Shown here piece by piece: positions 7,375 through 13,957 of a stretch of 19,900 nt of DNA (within the stretch, counting starts at the first letter, position 1; each line of letters starts with the position of its first letter). This DNA comes from an uncultured Ignavibacteria bacterium. Its GTDB lineage: Bacteria; Bacteroidota; Ignavibacteria; Kapaibacteriales; UBA2268. The stretch lies in the NCBI GenBank assembly GCA_903911805.1, contig CAIWET010000606.1, forward strand, positions 1 through 19,900, given 5' to 3'. Below the pieces are notes generated by a model. It ran no database searches, had not been told where the DNA came from, and was given only the letters and a program-made list of their open reading frames with translations. The translations under genes and the position numbers were made by a program.

Positions 7375-7662
7375 ATGGCACGCTCATTAAAAAAAGGATA
7401 TTTTGTTCATCATAAATTGCAGAAAAAAATTGATGCGATGAACCAGCAGAGCAAAAAACAAGTAATTAAAACTTGGTCAAGAGCCTCAGTCATAACACCT
7501 GATTTTGTTGGTCATACTGTAGCTGTACACAATGGCAGTAAATTTATTCCTGTATATGTAACTGAGAATCTTGTTGGTCACAAATTTGGTGAATTTTCTC
7601 CAACCAGAGTTTATAGAGGTCATGCAGGCCATAGAAAAGAACAACGTTCGGGTAAAAAATAA
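7375..7662 (+). CDS. rpsS: 30S ribosomal protein uS19 (S19)
   Basis: uS19 is a 30S head protein that contacts uS13 and the A-site finger. It has 95 residues with MARSLKKGYFVHHKLQKKI, TWSRASVITPDFVGHTVAVHNG and FGEFSPTRVYRGHAGHRK, all standard. Spacing from the rplB stop is three bases (TAG TAG ATG), so translation is probably coupled to rplB. Confidence 0.97.
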   Translation: MARSLKKGYFVHHKLQKKIDAMNQQSKKQVIKTWSRASVITPDFVGHTVAVHNGSKFIPVYVTENLVGHKFGEFSPTRVYRGHAGHRKEQRSGKK

Positions 7663-7680
7663 TTAGGAGTGATTTGAATA

Positions 7681-8025
7681 ATGGAAGCAAGAGCAACAAA
7701 AAAACATATACGTTCATCTCCACGCAAAATGAGATTAGTAGTTGATTTGATTCGTGGTAAAAATGCTGCAGAAGCTATATCGATTTTGAGATTTAATACA
7801 AAACACGCAGCTCAAGACGCTGTTAGAGTTTTGAAATCAGCGATCGCAAATGTTTCTAACCATGAAGATGGTAAGCACATTAAACCTGAAGAACTTTTTG
7901 TTAAAACAGTCTTTGTTGACGCAGGACCAATGGCAAAAAGAGTATTACCTGCACCTCAAGGGCGTGCTTATAGAATTAGAAAAAGAAGCAATCATTTAAC
8001 AATTGTTGTAGCAACAAAAGATTAA
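7681..8025 (+). CDS. rplV: 50S ribosomal protein uL22 (L22)
   Basis: uL22 spans the 50S from the surface to the tunnel constriction through its beta-hairpin. It has 114 residues, with HIRSSPRKMRLVVDLIRGK (9-27), the KPEELFVKTVFVDAGPMAKR strand, and the hairpin region RVLPAPQGRAYRIRKRSNH. AGGAG (7665-7669) precedes the ATG by 11 bases, a little far. It sits between rpsS and rpsC as usual. Confidence 0.97.
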   Translation: MEARATKKHIRSSPRKMRLVVDLIRGKNAAEAISILRFNTKHAAQDAVRVLKSAIANVSNHEDGKHIKPEELFVKTVFVDAGPMAKRVLPAPQGRAYRIRKRSNHLTIVVATKD

Positions 8026-8032
8026 TATATAT

Positions 8033-8047
8033 AGGAGCCAGAAATTG
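8033..8047 (+). promoter_or_regulatory. SD deciding the TTG start of rpsC
   Basis: AGGAG at 8033-8037 is 7 bases before TTG at 8045. The next codons read GQKTNPIGLRLG, the invariant uS3 N-terminus. No ATG or GTG is available in frame, so TTG must be the start codon of this essential gene. Confidence 0.85.
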
Positions 8048-8683
8048 GGACAAAAGACTAATCCAATTGGACTTCGCTTAGGGATTATTAGACCATGGGA
8101 TGCTAACTGGTTTGATGAGCGAAATGTATCAGAAAAGTTAGCTGAAGATTTTAAAGTAAGAACATACATTAAAAATCGTCTTAAAAAAGCAGGCGTAGCG
8201 AGAATAGTAGTTGAAAGAACTGCAAAGCAGCTAAGAATTACAATACATACTTCAAGACCTGGCGTTATTATCGGTAGAAGCGGTAAAGACATCACTCAAC
8301 TTGAAGAAGAATTGAAGAAAATCACTACTAAGGATGTAAAAATTCTTATTAATGAAATAAAACGCCCTGAAATAGATGCTATTTTAGTAGCTGAAAATAT
8401 TGCTCAGCAATTAGAAGGCAGAATTTCTTTCCGTAGAGCTATGAAGCAAGCCGTATCCGCAGCCATGAGAATGGGTGCAATGGGTATCAGAGTAATGTGC
8501 GCAGGCAGATTAGGTGGAGCTGAAATGGCAAGAACTGAACAGTACAAAGAAGGTAGAATTCCGCTACATACTTTAAGAGCTGATATCGATTACGGTACAG
8601 CAACTGGTCAGACAATTTACGGAAGCATCGGAATAAAGGTTTGGATCTGCAAAGGCGAGATCATAGGTAAACAACAGAACTAA
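8045..8683 (+). CDS. rpsC: 30S ribosomal protein uS3 (S3)
   Basis: uS3 lines the mRNA entry channel of the 30S and contributes to mRNA unwinding. It has 212 residues: GQKTNPIGLRLG at the N-terminus, a type II KH domain with the GRSG loop (77-80), and a C-terminal domain with RRAMKQAVSAAMRMGAMG and GRLGGAEMARTEQYKEGRIP. The TTG start is unusual for such a highly expressed protein but is supported by a good SD. The protein ends soon after KVWICKGEI, without the longer tail seen in many species. Confidence 0.97.
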   Translation: MGQKTNPIGLRLGIIRPWDANWFDERNVSEKLAEDFKVRTYIKNRLKKAGVARIVVERTAKQLRITIHTSRPGVIIGRSGKDITQLEEELKKITTKDVKILINEIKRPEIDAILVAENIAQQLEGRISFRRAMKQAVSAAMRMGAMGIRVMCAGRLGGAEMARTEQYKEGRIPLHTLRADIDYGTATGQTIYGSIGIKVWICKGEIIGKQQN

Positions 8684-8716
8684 TAGAAATTGATAATTAA
8701 TTGAAAGTAATTAGAT

Positions 8717-9139
8717 ATGTTACTTCCAAATAGAGTAAAGTATCGTAAAACTCAACGTGGTAGAATTCGTGGCAAAGCTTATAAAGGCTCCACTGTAGAA
8801 TTTGGTTCATTCGGACTCAAATCAATGGAGCACGTATGGTTAACAAACAGGCAGATTGAAGCAGCCCGTATTGCGATAAATCGCTTCCTTAAAAGAGAAG
8901 GAAGAATGTGGATTAGAATTTTCCCTGATAAACCGGTCACCAAAAAACCAGCTGAAACTCGTATGGGTTCTGGTAAAGGTGCTCCAGAATACTGGGTAGC
9001 AGTAGTAAAACGCGGTAGAATTCTTTTTGAAGTAGACGGTGTTCCAAAAGAAGCCGCTCAAGAAGCATTAAGATTGGCATCGCATAAATTACCGATTAAA
9101 ACAAAATTTGTAACACGTATAGATTTGGTAAACGAATGA
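8717..9139 (+). CDS. rplP: 50S ribosomal protein uL16 (L16)
   Basis: uL16 is a late-assembling 50S protein near the A and P sites. The 140-residue length is standard. It starts MLLPNRVKYRKTQRGR and contains GSFGLKSMEHVWLTNRQIEAAR and TRMGSGKGAPEYWVAVVKRG. The arginine before MGSGKG matches the residue hydroxylated by RoxA in E. coli. There is no SD; AATTAATTGA (8695-8704) lies 12 bases upstream. Its last four bases (ATGA) overlap the rpmC start. Confidence 0.97.
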   Translation: MLLPNRVKYRKTQRGRIRGKAYKGSTVEFGSFGLKSMEHVWLTNRQIEAARIAINRFLKREGRMWIRIFPDKPVTKKPAETRMGSGKGAPEYWVAVVKRGRILFEVDGVPKEAAQEALRLASHKLPIKTKFVTRIDLVNE

Positions 9140-9339
9140 AACCCCGCAAAGCAAAGGATTTAAGAGATTTAACCGATGATGAATTGATCGGTTCATTGAA
9201 AGAGGCACAAGAAACTCTTGCAAAGCAAAGATTCCAGCATGCACTGTCACAATTGCATGACACAGCTTATTTGAGTATATTAAAAAAAGATATAGCAAGA
9301 TTAAAAACAGTAATCACTGAACGCCAAAGAGTGAGTTAA
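9136..9339 (+). CDS. rpmC: 50S ribosomal protein uL29 (L29)
   Basis: uL29 is a small helical protein at the tunnel exit next to uL23. It has 67 residues with DLRDLTDDELIGSLKEAQETL and the LKKDIARLKTVITERQ helix. The start overlaps the rplP stop (ATGA), a typical translational-coupling junction, and the gene has no separate SD. rpsQ starts one base after its stop. Confidence 0.95.
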   Translation: MKPRKAKDLRDLTDDELIGSLKEAQETLAKQRFQHALSQLHDTAYLSILKKDIARLKTVITERQRVS

Positions 9340-9340
9340 A

Positions 9341-9637
9341 ATGGAAGAAATAAATAAAAATAGCGAAAATACAACCACACCAGTTGCTAAGTCCAAAAAA
9401 AGGGTTTTGCAAGGTAAAGTTGAAACTAATAAAGCCAACAAAACAATTGTTGTGAAGATTCAGCGTCAGGTTGCACATCCGATTTACAAAAAGTATTATC
9501 TTAAAACTAAATCGGTTATGGCTCACGACGAAAACAACGAATGCAAAGTCGGTGATAAAGTTAGAGTTAGAGAGTGCAGACCATTGAGCGCGCACAAACG
9601 TTGGGAGTTGGTTGAAATTGTTGAAAGAGCAAAATAA
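9341..9637 (+). CDS. rpsQ: 30S ribosomal protein uS17 (S17)
   Basis: uS17 is an early-binding OB-fold protein of the 30S body. It has 98 residues. The core begins at RVLQGKVETNKANKTIVVKI (about 21-40) and continues with HPIYKKYYLKTKS and GDKVRVRECRPLSAHKRW. The first 20 or so residues (EEINKNSENTTTPVAKSKK) form a polar N-terminal extension of roughly 12 residues compared with the usual length near 85. No SD is visible; re-initiation after rpmC (1-base gap) is likely. Confidence 0.95.
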   Translation: MEEINKNSENTTTPVAKSKKRVLQGKVETNKANKTIVVKIQRQVAHPIYKKYYLKTKSVMAHDENNECKVGDKVRVRECRPLSAHKRWELVEIVERAK

Positions 9638-9646
9638 GAGGGAATT

Positions 9647-10015
9647 ATGATACAAGAAGAAACCAATCTTACAGCAGCAGATAATTCCGGTGCAAAGAAA
9701 GTTCGTTGCATTAGAGTGTTAGGCGGACATGGTAGACGCTATGCATCTCTCGGCGATTTAATAGTTGTAACTGTTAAGACTGCTATTCCAAATGCTAATG
9801 TTAAAAAAGGCGAAGTCTGCAAAGCAGTAATCGTTAGAACAGCAAAAGAAGTACGCAGAAAAGACGGCTCTTATATTAGATTCGACGACAATGCAGCGGT
9901 TATCATAAATAATAATGGTGAACCTAGAGGCACACGTATTTTTGGTCCGGTTGCACGCGAACTTCGCGAAAAGAATTATATGAAAATAGTTTCTTTAGCA
10001 CCTGAAGTAATATAA
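9647..10015 (+). CDS. rplN: 50S ribosomal protein uL14 (L14)
   Basis: uL14 sits at the subunit interface and is the binding site of the silencing factor RsfS. It has 122 residues, with MIQEETNLTAADNSGAKKVRCIRV at the start, KGEVCKAVIVRTAKEVRRKDGSYIRFDDNAAVIIN in the middle, and GTRIFGPVARELRE near the end. It is the first gene of the spc block, 9 bases after rpsQ, with GAGGG upstream as a weak SD. No promoter separates the S10 and spc blocks. Confidence 0.97.
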   Translation: MIQEETNLTAADNSGAKKVRCIRVLGGHGRRYASLGDLIVVTVKTAIPNANVKKGEVCKAVIVRTAKEVRRKDGSYIRFDDNAAVIINNNGEPRGTRIFGPVARELREKNYMKIVSLAPEVI

Positions 10016-10025
10016 GGGTAAGATT

Positions 10026-10349
10026 ATGATGAAGTTAAAAATAAAAAAAGGCGATAACGTACAAGTTATGGCAGGTAACGATAAAGGTAAAGTTAAACGC
10101 GTAATTGCAGTTTATCCTAAAGTTATGCGCGTATTGGTTGAAGGCGTTAATGTTAGAAAAAAACATACACGTCCTAATCAAAACAATACCCAAGGCGGTA
10201 TTATCAGCAAAGAAATGCCTATTCATTATTCTAATGTTCAGTTAGTTGACTCAGAGAAAAAACCTACAAGAGTTGGTATTTCTCAAGAAGTAAAAGACGG
10301 CAAAAGAGTATCTATAAGAGTAGCCAAATCTAATGGTAAACAGATATAA
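10026..10349 (+). CDS. rplX: 50S ribosomal protein uL24 (L24)
   Basis: uL24 starts 50S assembly and carries a KOW domain. It has 107 residues, with KIKKGDNVQVMAGNDKGKVKRVIAVYPK (4-31, KOW) and VEGVNVRKKHTRPNQNN. AAGGG (10014-10018) precedes two tandem ATG codons; the first (10026) has the better spacing. It lies between rplN and rplE as usual. A 41-base gap follows. Confidence 0.96.
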   Translation: MMKLKIKKGDNVQVMAGNDKGKVKRVIAVYPKVMRVLVEGVNVRKKHTRPNQNNTQGGIISKEMPIHYSNVQLVDSEKKPTRVGISQEVKDGKRVSIRVAKSNGKQI

Positions 10350-10390
10350 AAAAAATTGAAGTAAAATTAACTTAATAAGTAAATTAAGAA

Positions 10391-11053
10391 ATGGCAGCGA
10401 CTAAGAAAAAACCAGCAGGAAATCCTTTTGGAGGTACAACTTCCAAAAAATTGGATTTGAAACCGGAAGGTAAGAGGTTAGAGGATGTTAAAGATAAAGT
10501 AACTCCGAAACCAAGATTTGAAGACTTCTATAACAACGAGGTAGTTCCAGCAATGATGAAGAAATATAATTTCAAATCAGTGATGCAGGTACCTAGGCTT
10601 ATGAAGATAACACTCAATATGGGAGTTGGCGAAGCAGCAACAGATCAAAAGTTGCTTCAGTCAGCAGTAAATGAATTAGAGCTTATAGCTGGTCAGCGTC
10701 CATGCATAACTCGCTCAAAGAAAGCTATTTCAAACTTTAAACTTAGACAAGGAATTCCAATTGGCACTAAGGTAACACTAAGAAGAGCTCGTATGTATGA
10801 ATTTTTAGATAGATTCATCAACATCACCGCACCTCGCGTAAGAGACTTCAGAGGATTTCCTGATAAGGGCTTCGATGGAAGAGGTAACTTTTCTTTAGGT
10901 ATTAAAGAACAAATTATCTTCCCAGAAATTGACGTAGATAAAGTAGCAAGAATAGCCGGATTAGATATAACTTTCGTAATTAGATCTGACAGTGATGAAT
11001 TTTCATATTCATTACTTAAAGAATTTGGTTTCCCATTTCGTAAAAAAGATTAG
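10391..11053 (+). CDS. rplE: 50S ribosomal protein uL5 (L5) with N-terminal extension
   Basis: uL5 binds 5S rRNA, forms the central protuberance and contacts P-site tRNA. The core is standard from about residue 42 (RFEDFYNNEVVPAMMKKYNF) through VMQVPRLMKITLNMGVGEA, DFRGFPDKGFDGRGNFSLG and IIFPEIDVDKV. Before it lie about 40 extra residues rich in Lys, Pro and Gly, making 220 residues against the usual 180 or so. No SD precedes the ATG. An internal GGAGG (10430-10434) lies before in-frame TTG codons 21 and 23, so a shorter product cannot be excluded. No in-frame ATG in the extension would give the usual length. Confidence 0.95.
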   Translation: MAATKKKPAGNPFGGTTSKKLDLKPEGKRLEDVKDKVTPKPRFEDFYNNEVVPAMMKKYNFKSVMQVPRLMKITLNMGVGEAATDQKLLQSAVNELELIAGQRPCITRSKKAISNFKLRQGIPIGTKVTLRRARMYEFLDRFINITAPRVRDFRGFPDKGFDGRGNFSLGIKEQIIFPEIDVDKVARIAGLDITFVIRSDSDEFSYSLLKEFGFPFRKKD

Positions 11054-11063
11054 GATTTAGGAT

Positions 11064-11333
11064 ATGTCAACTACAGCAGTAATAGCAAGAAATTTAAAGA
11101 GACAAAGATTAGCAGCTAAATATGCAGCTAAAAGAGAAGAATTAAAAGCCGCGGGAGACTACGAAGGTTTACAAAAATTACCACGCAACTCTGCTCCAAC
11201 TAGGATCAAGAATCGTTGCACAGTAACCGGCAAAGGCAGAGGCGTTTACAAAAAATTTGGCCTATGTCGTAATATGTTTCGTCAGTTCGCCTTAGAGGGT
11301 AAAATCCCAGGCATTAGAAAAGCAAGTTGGTAA
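11064..11333 (+). CDS. rpsN: 30S ribosomal protein uS14 (S14), zinc-free long form
   Basis: uS14 is a 30S head protein near the A site. It is the 89-residue long form, with NRCTVTGKGRGVYKKFGLCR (50-69) and a C-terminus IPGIRKASW. The short zinc form is about 61 residues with two CxxC pairs; here only single cysteines remain (C52, C68), so no zinc ribbon can form. AGGA before the ATG at 11064 is the SD. It lies in the usual place between rplE and rpsH. Confidence 0.96.
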   Translation: MSTTAVIARNLKRQRLAAKYAAKREELKAAGDYEGLQKLPRNSAPTRIKNRCTVTGKGRGVYKKFGLCRNMFRQFALEGKIPGIRKASW

Positions 11334-11356
11334 AATTATTAATTGATAGATAGAAT

Positions 11357-11752
11357 ATGCCAGTAACAGATACAATATCGGATTTTTTAACAAGAATTCG
11401 CAATGCCGGAGCGGCAAAGCATAAGACCGTCGATATTCCTCATTCAATTATGAAGATGTCGATAGGCGCTATCCTAAAGGATCAGGGTTTCATCTCTGAT
11501 ATCGTTAAGATAGAAGACAGCGTGCAGGGAACTATCAGAGTTTCTCTAAAGTATTATAATAAAGCTCACGTAATTAAGAAAATTATTAGAGTGAGCAGGC
11601 CCGGAAGAAGATTTTATGCCCCAACAGATAAATTACCTCGTGTAAAAAATAGTTTGGGTATAGCAATTATTTCAACATCTAAAGGCATTATGACTGATAA
11701 AGATGCCCGTAAGAACAATGTTGGTGGTGAAGTGCTTTGCACTATTTGGTAA
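11357..11752 (+). CDS. rpsH: 30S ribosomal protein uS8 (S8)
   Basis: uS8 binds 16S rRNA helix 21 early in assembly and in E. coli represses the spc operon at rplE. It has 131 residues, with VTDTISDFLTRIRNAG (3-18), the RVSRPGRRFYAPTDKLPRVK segment and the C-terminal KNNVGGEVLCTIW. There is no SD; ATTAATTGA (11338-11346) lies 10 bases before the ATG. I could not identify a helix-21 mimic near rplE by eye. Confidence 0.97.
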   Translation: MPVTDTISDFLTRIRNAGAAKHKTVDIPHSIMKMSIGAILKDQGFISDIVKIEDSVQGTIRVSLKYYNKAHVIKKIIRVSRPGRRFYAPTDKLPRVKNSLGIAIISTSKGIMTDKDARKNNVGGEVLCTIW

Positions 11753-11772
11753 GATTTTAAGGAGTTTTTAAC

Positions 11773-12312
11773 GTGTCAAGAGTAGGTAAAAAAATAATAA
11801 ACGTTCCGGATAAGGTTACATTAACTATTAATGGCAATCTTATCAAAGCAAAGGGAACAAGAGGCGAATTGGAATTTAACGTTCCAGAGCCAATTACTTT
11901 TGCTTTAGAAGGTAAAACCCTTACATTTGCTAGACCAAATGATATAAAGCATGTAAGAGCATTACATGGTCTTTCAAGAGCATTAACAAACAATATGATT
12001 GATGGTGTTGATAAGGGATTTACAAAGAATTTGCAAATTGAAGGTGTTGGTTTTAAAGCTGAAATGAAAGGCAAAAATTTGCTTCTTTCATTGGGATTTT
12101 CACATCCTATAGTTGTAATACCACCAGTAGGAATTGAGATTACTGCTCCAACAGCTAACTCAATTGCAGTTTCTGGAATAGACAAGCAATTAGTAGGTGA
12201 AGTAGCCGCAAAAATCAGAGCATTGAAGAAACCAGAACCTTATAAAGGTAAAGGCGTTAGATATGCTGGCGAATACGTCAGACGCAAAGCCGGAAAAACA
12301 ACCGGTAAATAA
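11773..12312 (+). CDS. rplF: 50S ribosomal protein uL6 (L6)
   Basis: uL6 sits near the sarcin-ricin loop and the GTPase-associated centre. It has 179 residues: SRVGKKIINVPDKVTLTING at the start, two repeated alpha/beta domains, and the C-terminal motif KKPEPYKGKGVRYAGEYVRRKAGKT. It starts with GTG behind AAGGAG (11759-11764, spacing 8). rplR follows after a 35-base gap that holds AATTAATTGA. Confidence 0.97.
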   Translation: MSRVGKKIINVPDKVTLTINGNLIKAKGTRGELEFNVPEPITFALEGKTLTFARPNDIKHVRALHGLSRALTNNMIDGVDKGFTKNLQIEGVGFKAEMKGKNLLLSLGFSHPIVVIPPVGIEITAPTANSIAVSGIDKQLVGEVAAKIRALKKPEPYKGKGVRYAGEYVRRKAGKTTGK

Positions 12313-12347
12313 TTAATTGAAATGTAAATAATTACAGAATATTAGAA

Positions 12348-12719
12348 ATGAAAATATTAGAAATAAAGAAAAGACGCCAAATTAGAAGAAAATATACTAT
12401 TCGAAAGAAGATATTTGGTACTCAAGAACGCTTACGTCTTTCGATTTTCAAAAGCTTAAAGCATATTTACGCTCAATTGATTGATGATGCAAACCAAAAA
12501 ACTTTGGTTGCAGCGTCTACTATGGACAAAGATGTAATTGCTGCATTTAAGCCTGAAATGAAAAAAACAGATAAATCCAAATTAGTTGGAAGTATACTTG
12601 CTAAAAGAGCTGTGGAAAAAAATATTAAGCTTGTTGCTTTCGATAGAAACGGCTTTTTATATCACGGTAGAGTTAAAGCTTTAGCAGATGGCGCTCGTGA
12701 AAGCGGTTTGGAATTCTAA
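12348..12719 (+). CDS. rplR: 50S ribosomal protein uL18 (L18)
   Basis: uL18 binds 5S rRNA with uL5 in the central protuberance. It has 123 residues, with a basic N-terminus (KKRRQIRRKYTIRKKIFGT), RLRLSIFKSLKHIYAQLIDD and the C-terminal FDRNGFLYHGRVKALADGAR. It has no SD. Upstream are AATTAATTGA (12311-12320) and a minimal ATG-TAA start-stop (12322-12327), neither of which encodes anything. The ATG at 12348 gives the usual length. Confidence 0.96.
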   Translation: MKILEIKKRRQIRRKYTIRKKIFGTQERLRLSIFKSLKHIYAQLIDDANQKTLVAASTMDKDVIAAFKPEMKKTDKSKLVGSILAKRAVEKNIKLVAFDRNGFLYHGRVKALADGARESGLEF

Positions 12720-12751
12720 TTTTTGAATTATAGGAAATAAAGGAGATATTT

Positions 12752-13255
12752 GTGAGCAAATTTAAATCGTCAGAATTAGAATTAAAAGATAAATTGGTTT
12801 ATGTAGGCCGTACAGCTAAGGTTGTAAAAGGTGGTAGAAGATTTAACTTCTCTGCTATAGTTGTTGTCGGTGATGGCAATGGTCACGTAGGTCAAGGTCT
12901 TGGTAAAGCCTCTGAAGTTGTTGATGCCGTAAGCAAAGCAACTGAAGCTGCTAAAAAAAGTATTCAGAAAGTCAGACTTCAAGGTGGATCTATTCCACAT
13001 GAAGTTCTCGGAAAGTTCGGTGCCGCTAAGGTGCTATTAAAACCAGCAACTCCTGGTACCGGTGTTATCGCTTCTGGCGGTGTACGTGCAGTATTAGAAT
13101 TAGCAGGTGTGCAAGATGTGTTAACAAAATCTTTGGGCTCATCAAATCCTCATAACTCTGTTAAAGCGGCTATTGAAGCGCTTTCACAGCTAGAGGATGC
13201 TCAGTCGGTTGCATTAAGACGTGGAGTTCCTGTACAAAAAGTTGTTTTTGGTTGA
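12752..13255 (+). CDS. rpsE: 30S ribosomal protein uS5 (S5)
   Basis: uS5 lines the mRNA entry channel and affects decoding accuracy. It has 167 residues: a dsRBD-like N-terminal domain with RTAKVVKGGRRFNFSAIVVVG (20-40) and DGNGHVGQGLGKASEV (41-56), then GTGVIASGGVRAVLELAGV and the LGSSNPHNSVKAAIEAL segment. It starts with GTG behind AAGGAG (12740-12745, spacing 6). Confidence 0.97.
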   Translation: MSKFKSSELELKDKLVYVGRTAKVVKGGRRFNFSAIVVVGDGNGHVGQGLGKASEVVDAVSKATEAAKKSIQKVRLQGGSIPHEVLGKFGAAKVLLKPATPGTGVIASGGVRAVLELAGVQDVLTKSLGSSNPHNSVKAAIEALSQLEDAQSVALRRGVPVQKVVFG

Positions 13256-13292
13256 TTTTTTTAGTAAATTGCTAAAATTTTGGATGCAAAAA

Positions 13293-13478
13293 ATGAATAA
13301 GTTAAAAGTAACACAGCTTAGAAGCGTAATAAAAAGAAGTCAGAAGCAAAAAGATACTGTTAAAGCAATGGGCTTGGGTAGACCAAACTATGTAAACATT
13401 TTGCCTGATAATCCACAATCTCACGGTATGATTGAGGTTGTAAAACATTTAGTTAAAGTAGAAAAAATTTCAGAATAA
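13293..13478 (+). CDS. rpmD: 50S ribosomal protein uL30 (L30)
   Basis: uL30 is a small 50S protein; many lineages have lost it. It has 61 residues from the ATG at 13293: NKLKVTQLRSVIKRSQKQ, then MGLGRPNYVNILPDNPQSHGM and the C-terminal VVKHLVKVEK. TGGAT just upstream gives weak SD support. An ATG at 13284 would add three residues, and further upstream in-frame codons give a hydrophobic segment foreign to the family, so 13293 is preferred. Confidence 0.92.
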   Translation: MNKLKVTQLRSVIKRSQKQKDTVKAMGLGRPNYVNILPDNPQSHGMIEVVKHLVKVEKISE

Positions 13479-13495
13479 TATAGTTGGAAAATAAA

Positions 13496-13957
13496 ATGAA
13501 GCACGTTGGTAATATTAAGTATGCAGATGGTGCAAAACACAAGAACAAAAGAATAGGTAGAGGTCCTGGTTCAGGCCATGGTGGAACTTCCACTAGAGGT
13601 CATAAGGGTGCTCAGTCCAGAAGAAACTACAAGACGAAAAGAGGTTTTGAGGGTGGACAGATGCCTTTGCAGAGAAGAGTGCCTAAATTTGGATTTTTCA
13701 ATAGATTTAGAGTTGAATATCAGGTTATTAACGTTGAAAGACTTCAAGAATTAGCTGAAGCTAATGTTTTTGAAAACGGTAATGTTAATCTCGATACTTT
13801 ATATAAGATTGGTGCAGTTTCCAAAAGAACTGTTCCATTGAAAGTATTAGGTAATGGTGATATAACTGCTCCATTGTATATTGTAGCTAATAAATTTTCG
13901 GATGTTGCTAAACAAAAAATTGAATCTGCCGGAGGGACAGTAACAATACATGAGTAG
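13496..13957 (+). CDS. rplO: 50S ribosomal protein uL15 (L15)
   Basis: uL15 is a late-assembly 50S protein with a long Gly/Arg-rich N-terminal arm in the rRNA. It has 153 residues from the ATG at 13496, with KHKNKRIGRGPGSGHGGTS, TRGHKGAQSRRNYKTKRGFEGGQMPLQRRVPK, and a globular domain ending ESAGGTVTIHE. A TTG at 13484 would add four residues, but GGA (13486-13488) is correctly placed as the SD for the ATG. The 3' end overlaps secY by 8 bases. Confidence 0.95.
   Translation: MKHVGNIKYADGAKHKNKRIGRGPGSGHGGTSTRGHKGAQSRRNYKTKRGFEGGQMPLQRRVPKFGFFNRFRVEYQVINVERLQELAEANVFENGNVNLDTLYKIGAVSKRTVPLKVLGNGDITAPLYIVANKFSDVAKQKIESAGGTVTIHE

Noticed and set aside
11757..12185. 142-codon open frame on the minus strand opposite rplF
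   Set aside because: It is antisense to a clear uL6 gene, has no recognisable motif and is rich in Ser/Pro/Leu as expected from the complement of Lys/Gly codons. It is a shadow frame.
13221..13292. Upstream in-frame extension of rpmD overlapping rpsE
   Set aside because: It would add a hydrophobic segment unlike any uL30 and overlap rpsE; the ATG at 13293 gives the family length.
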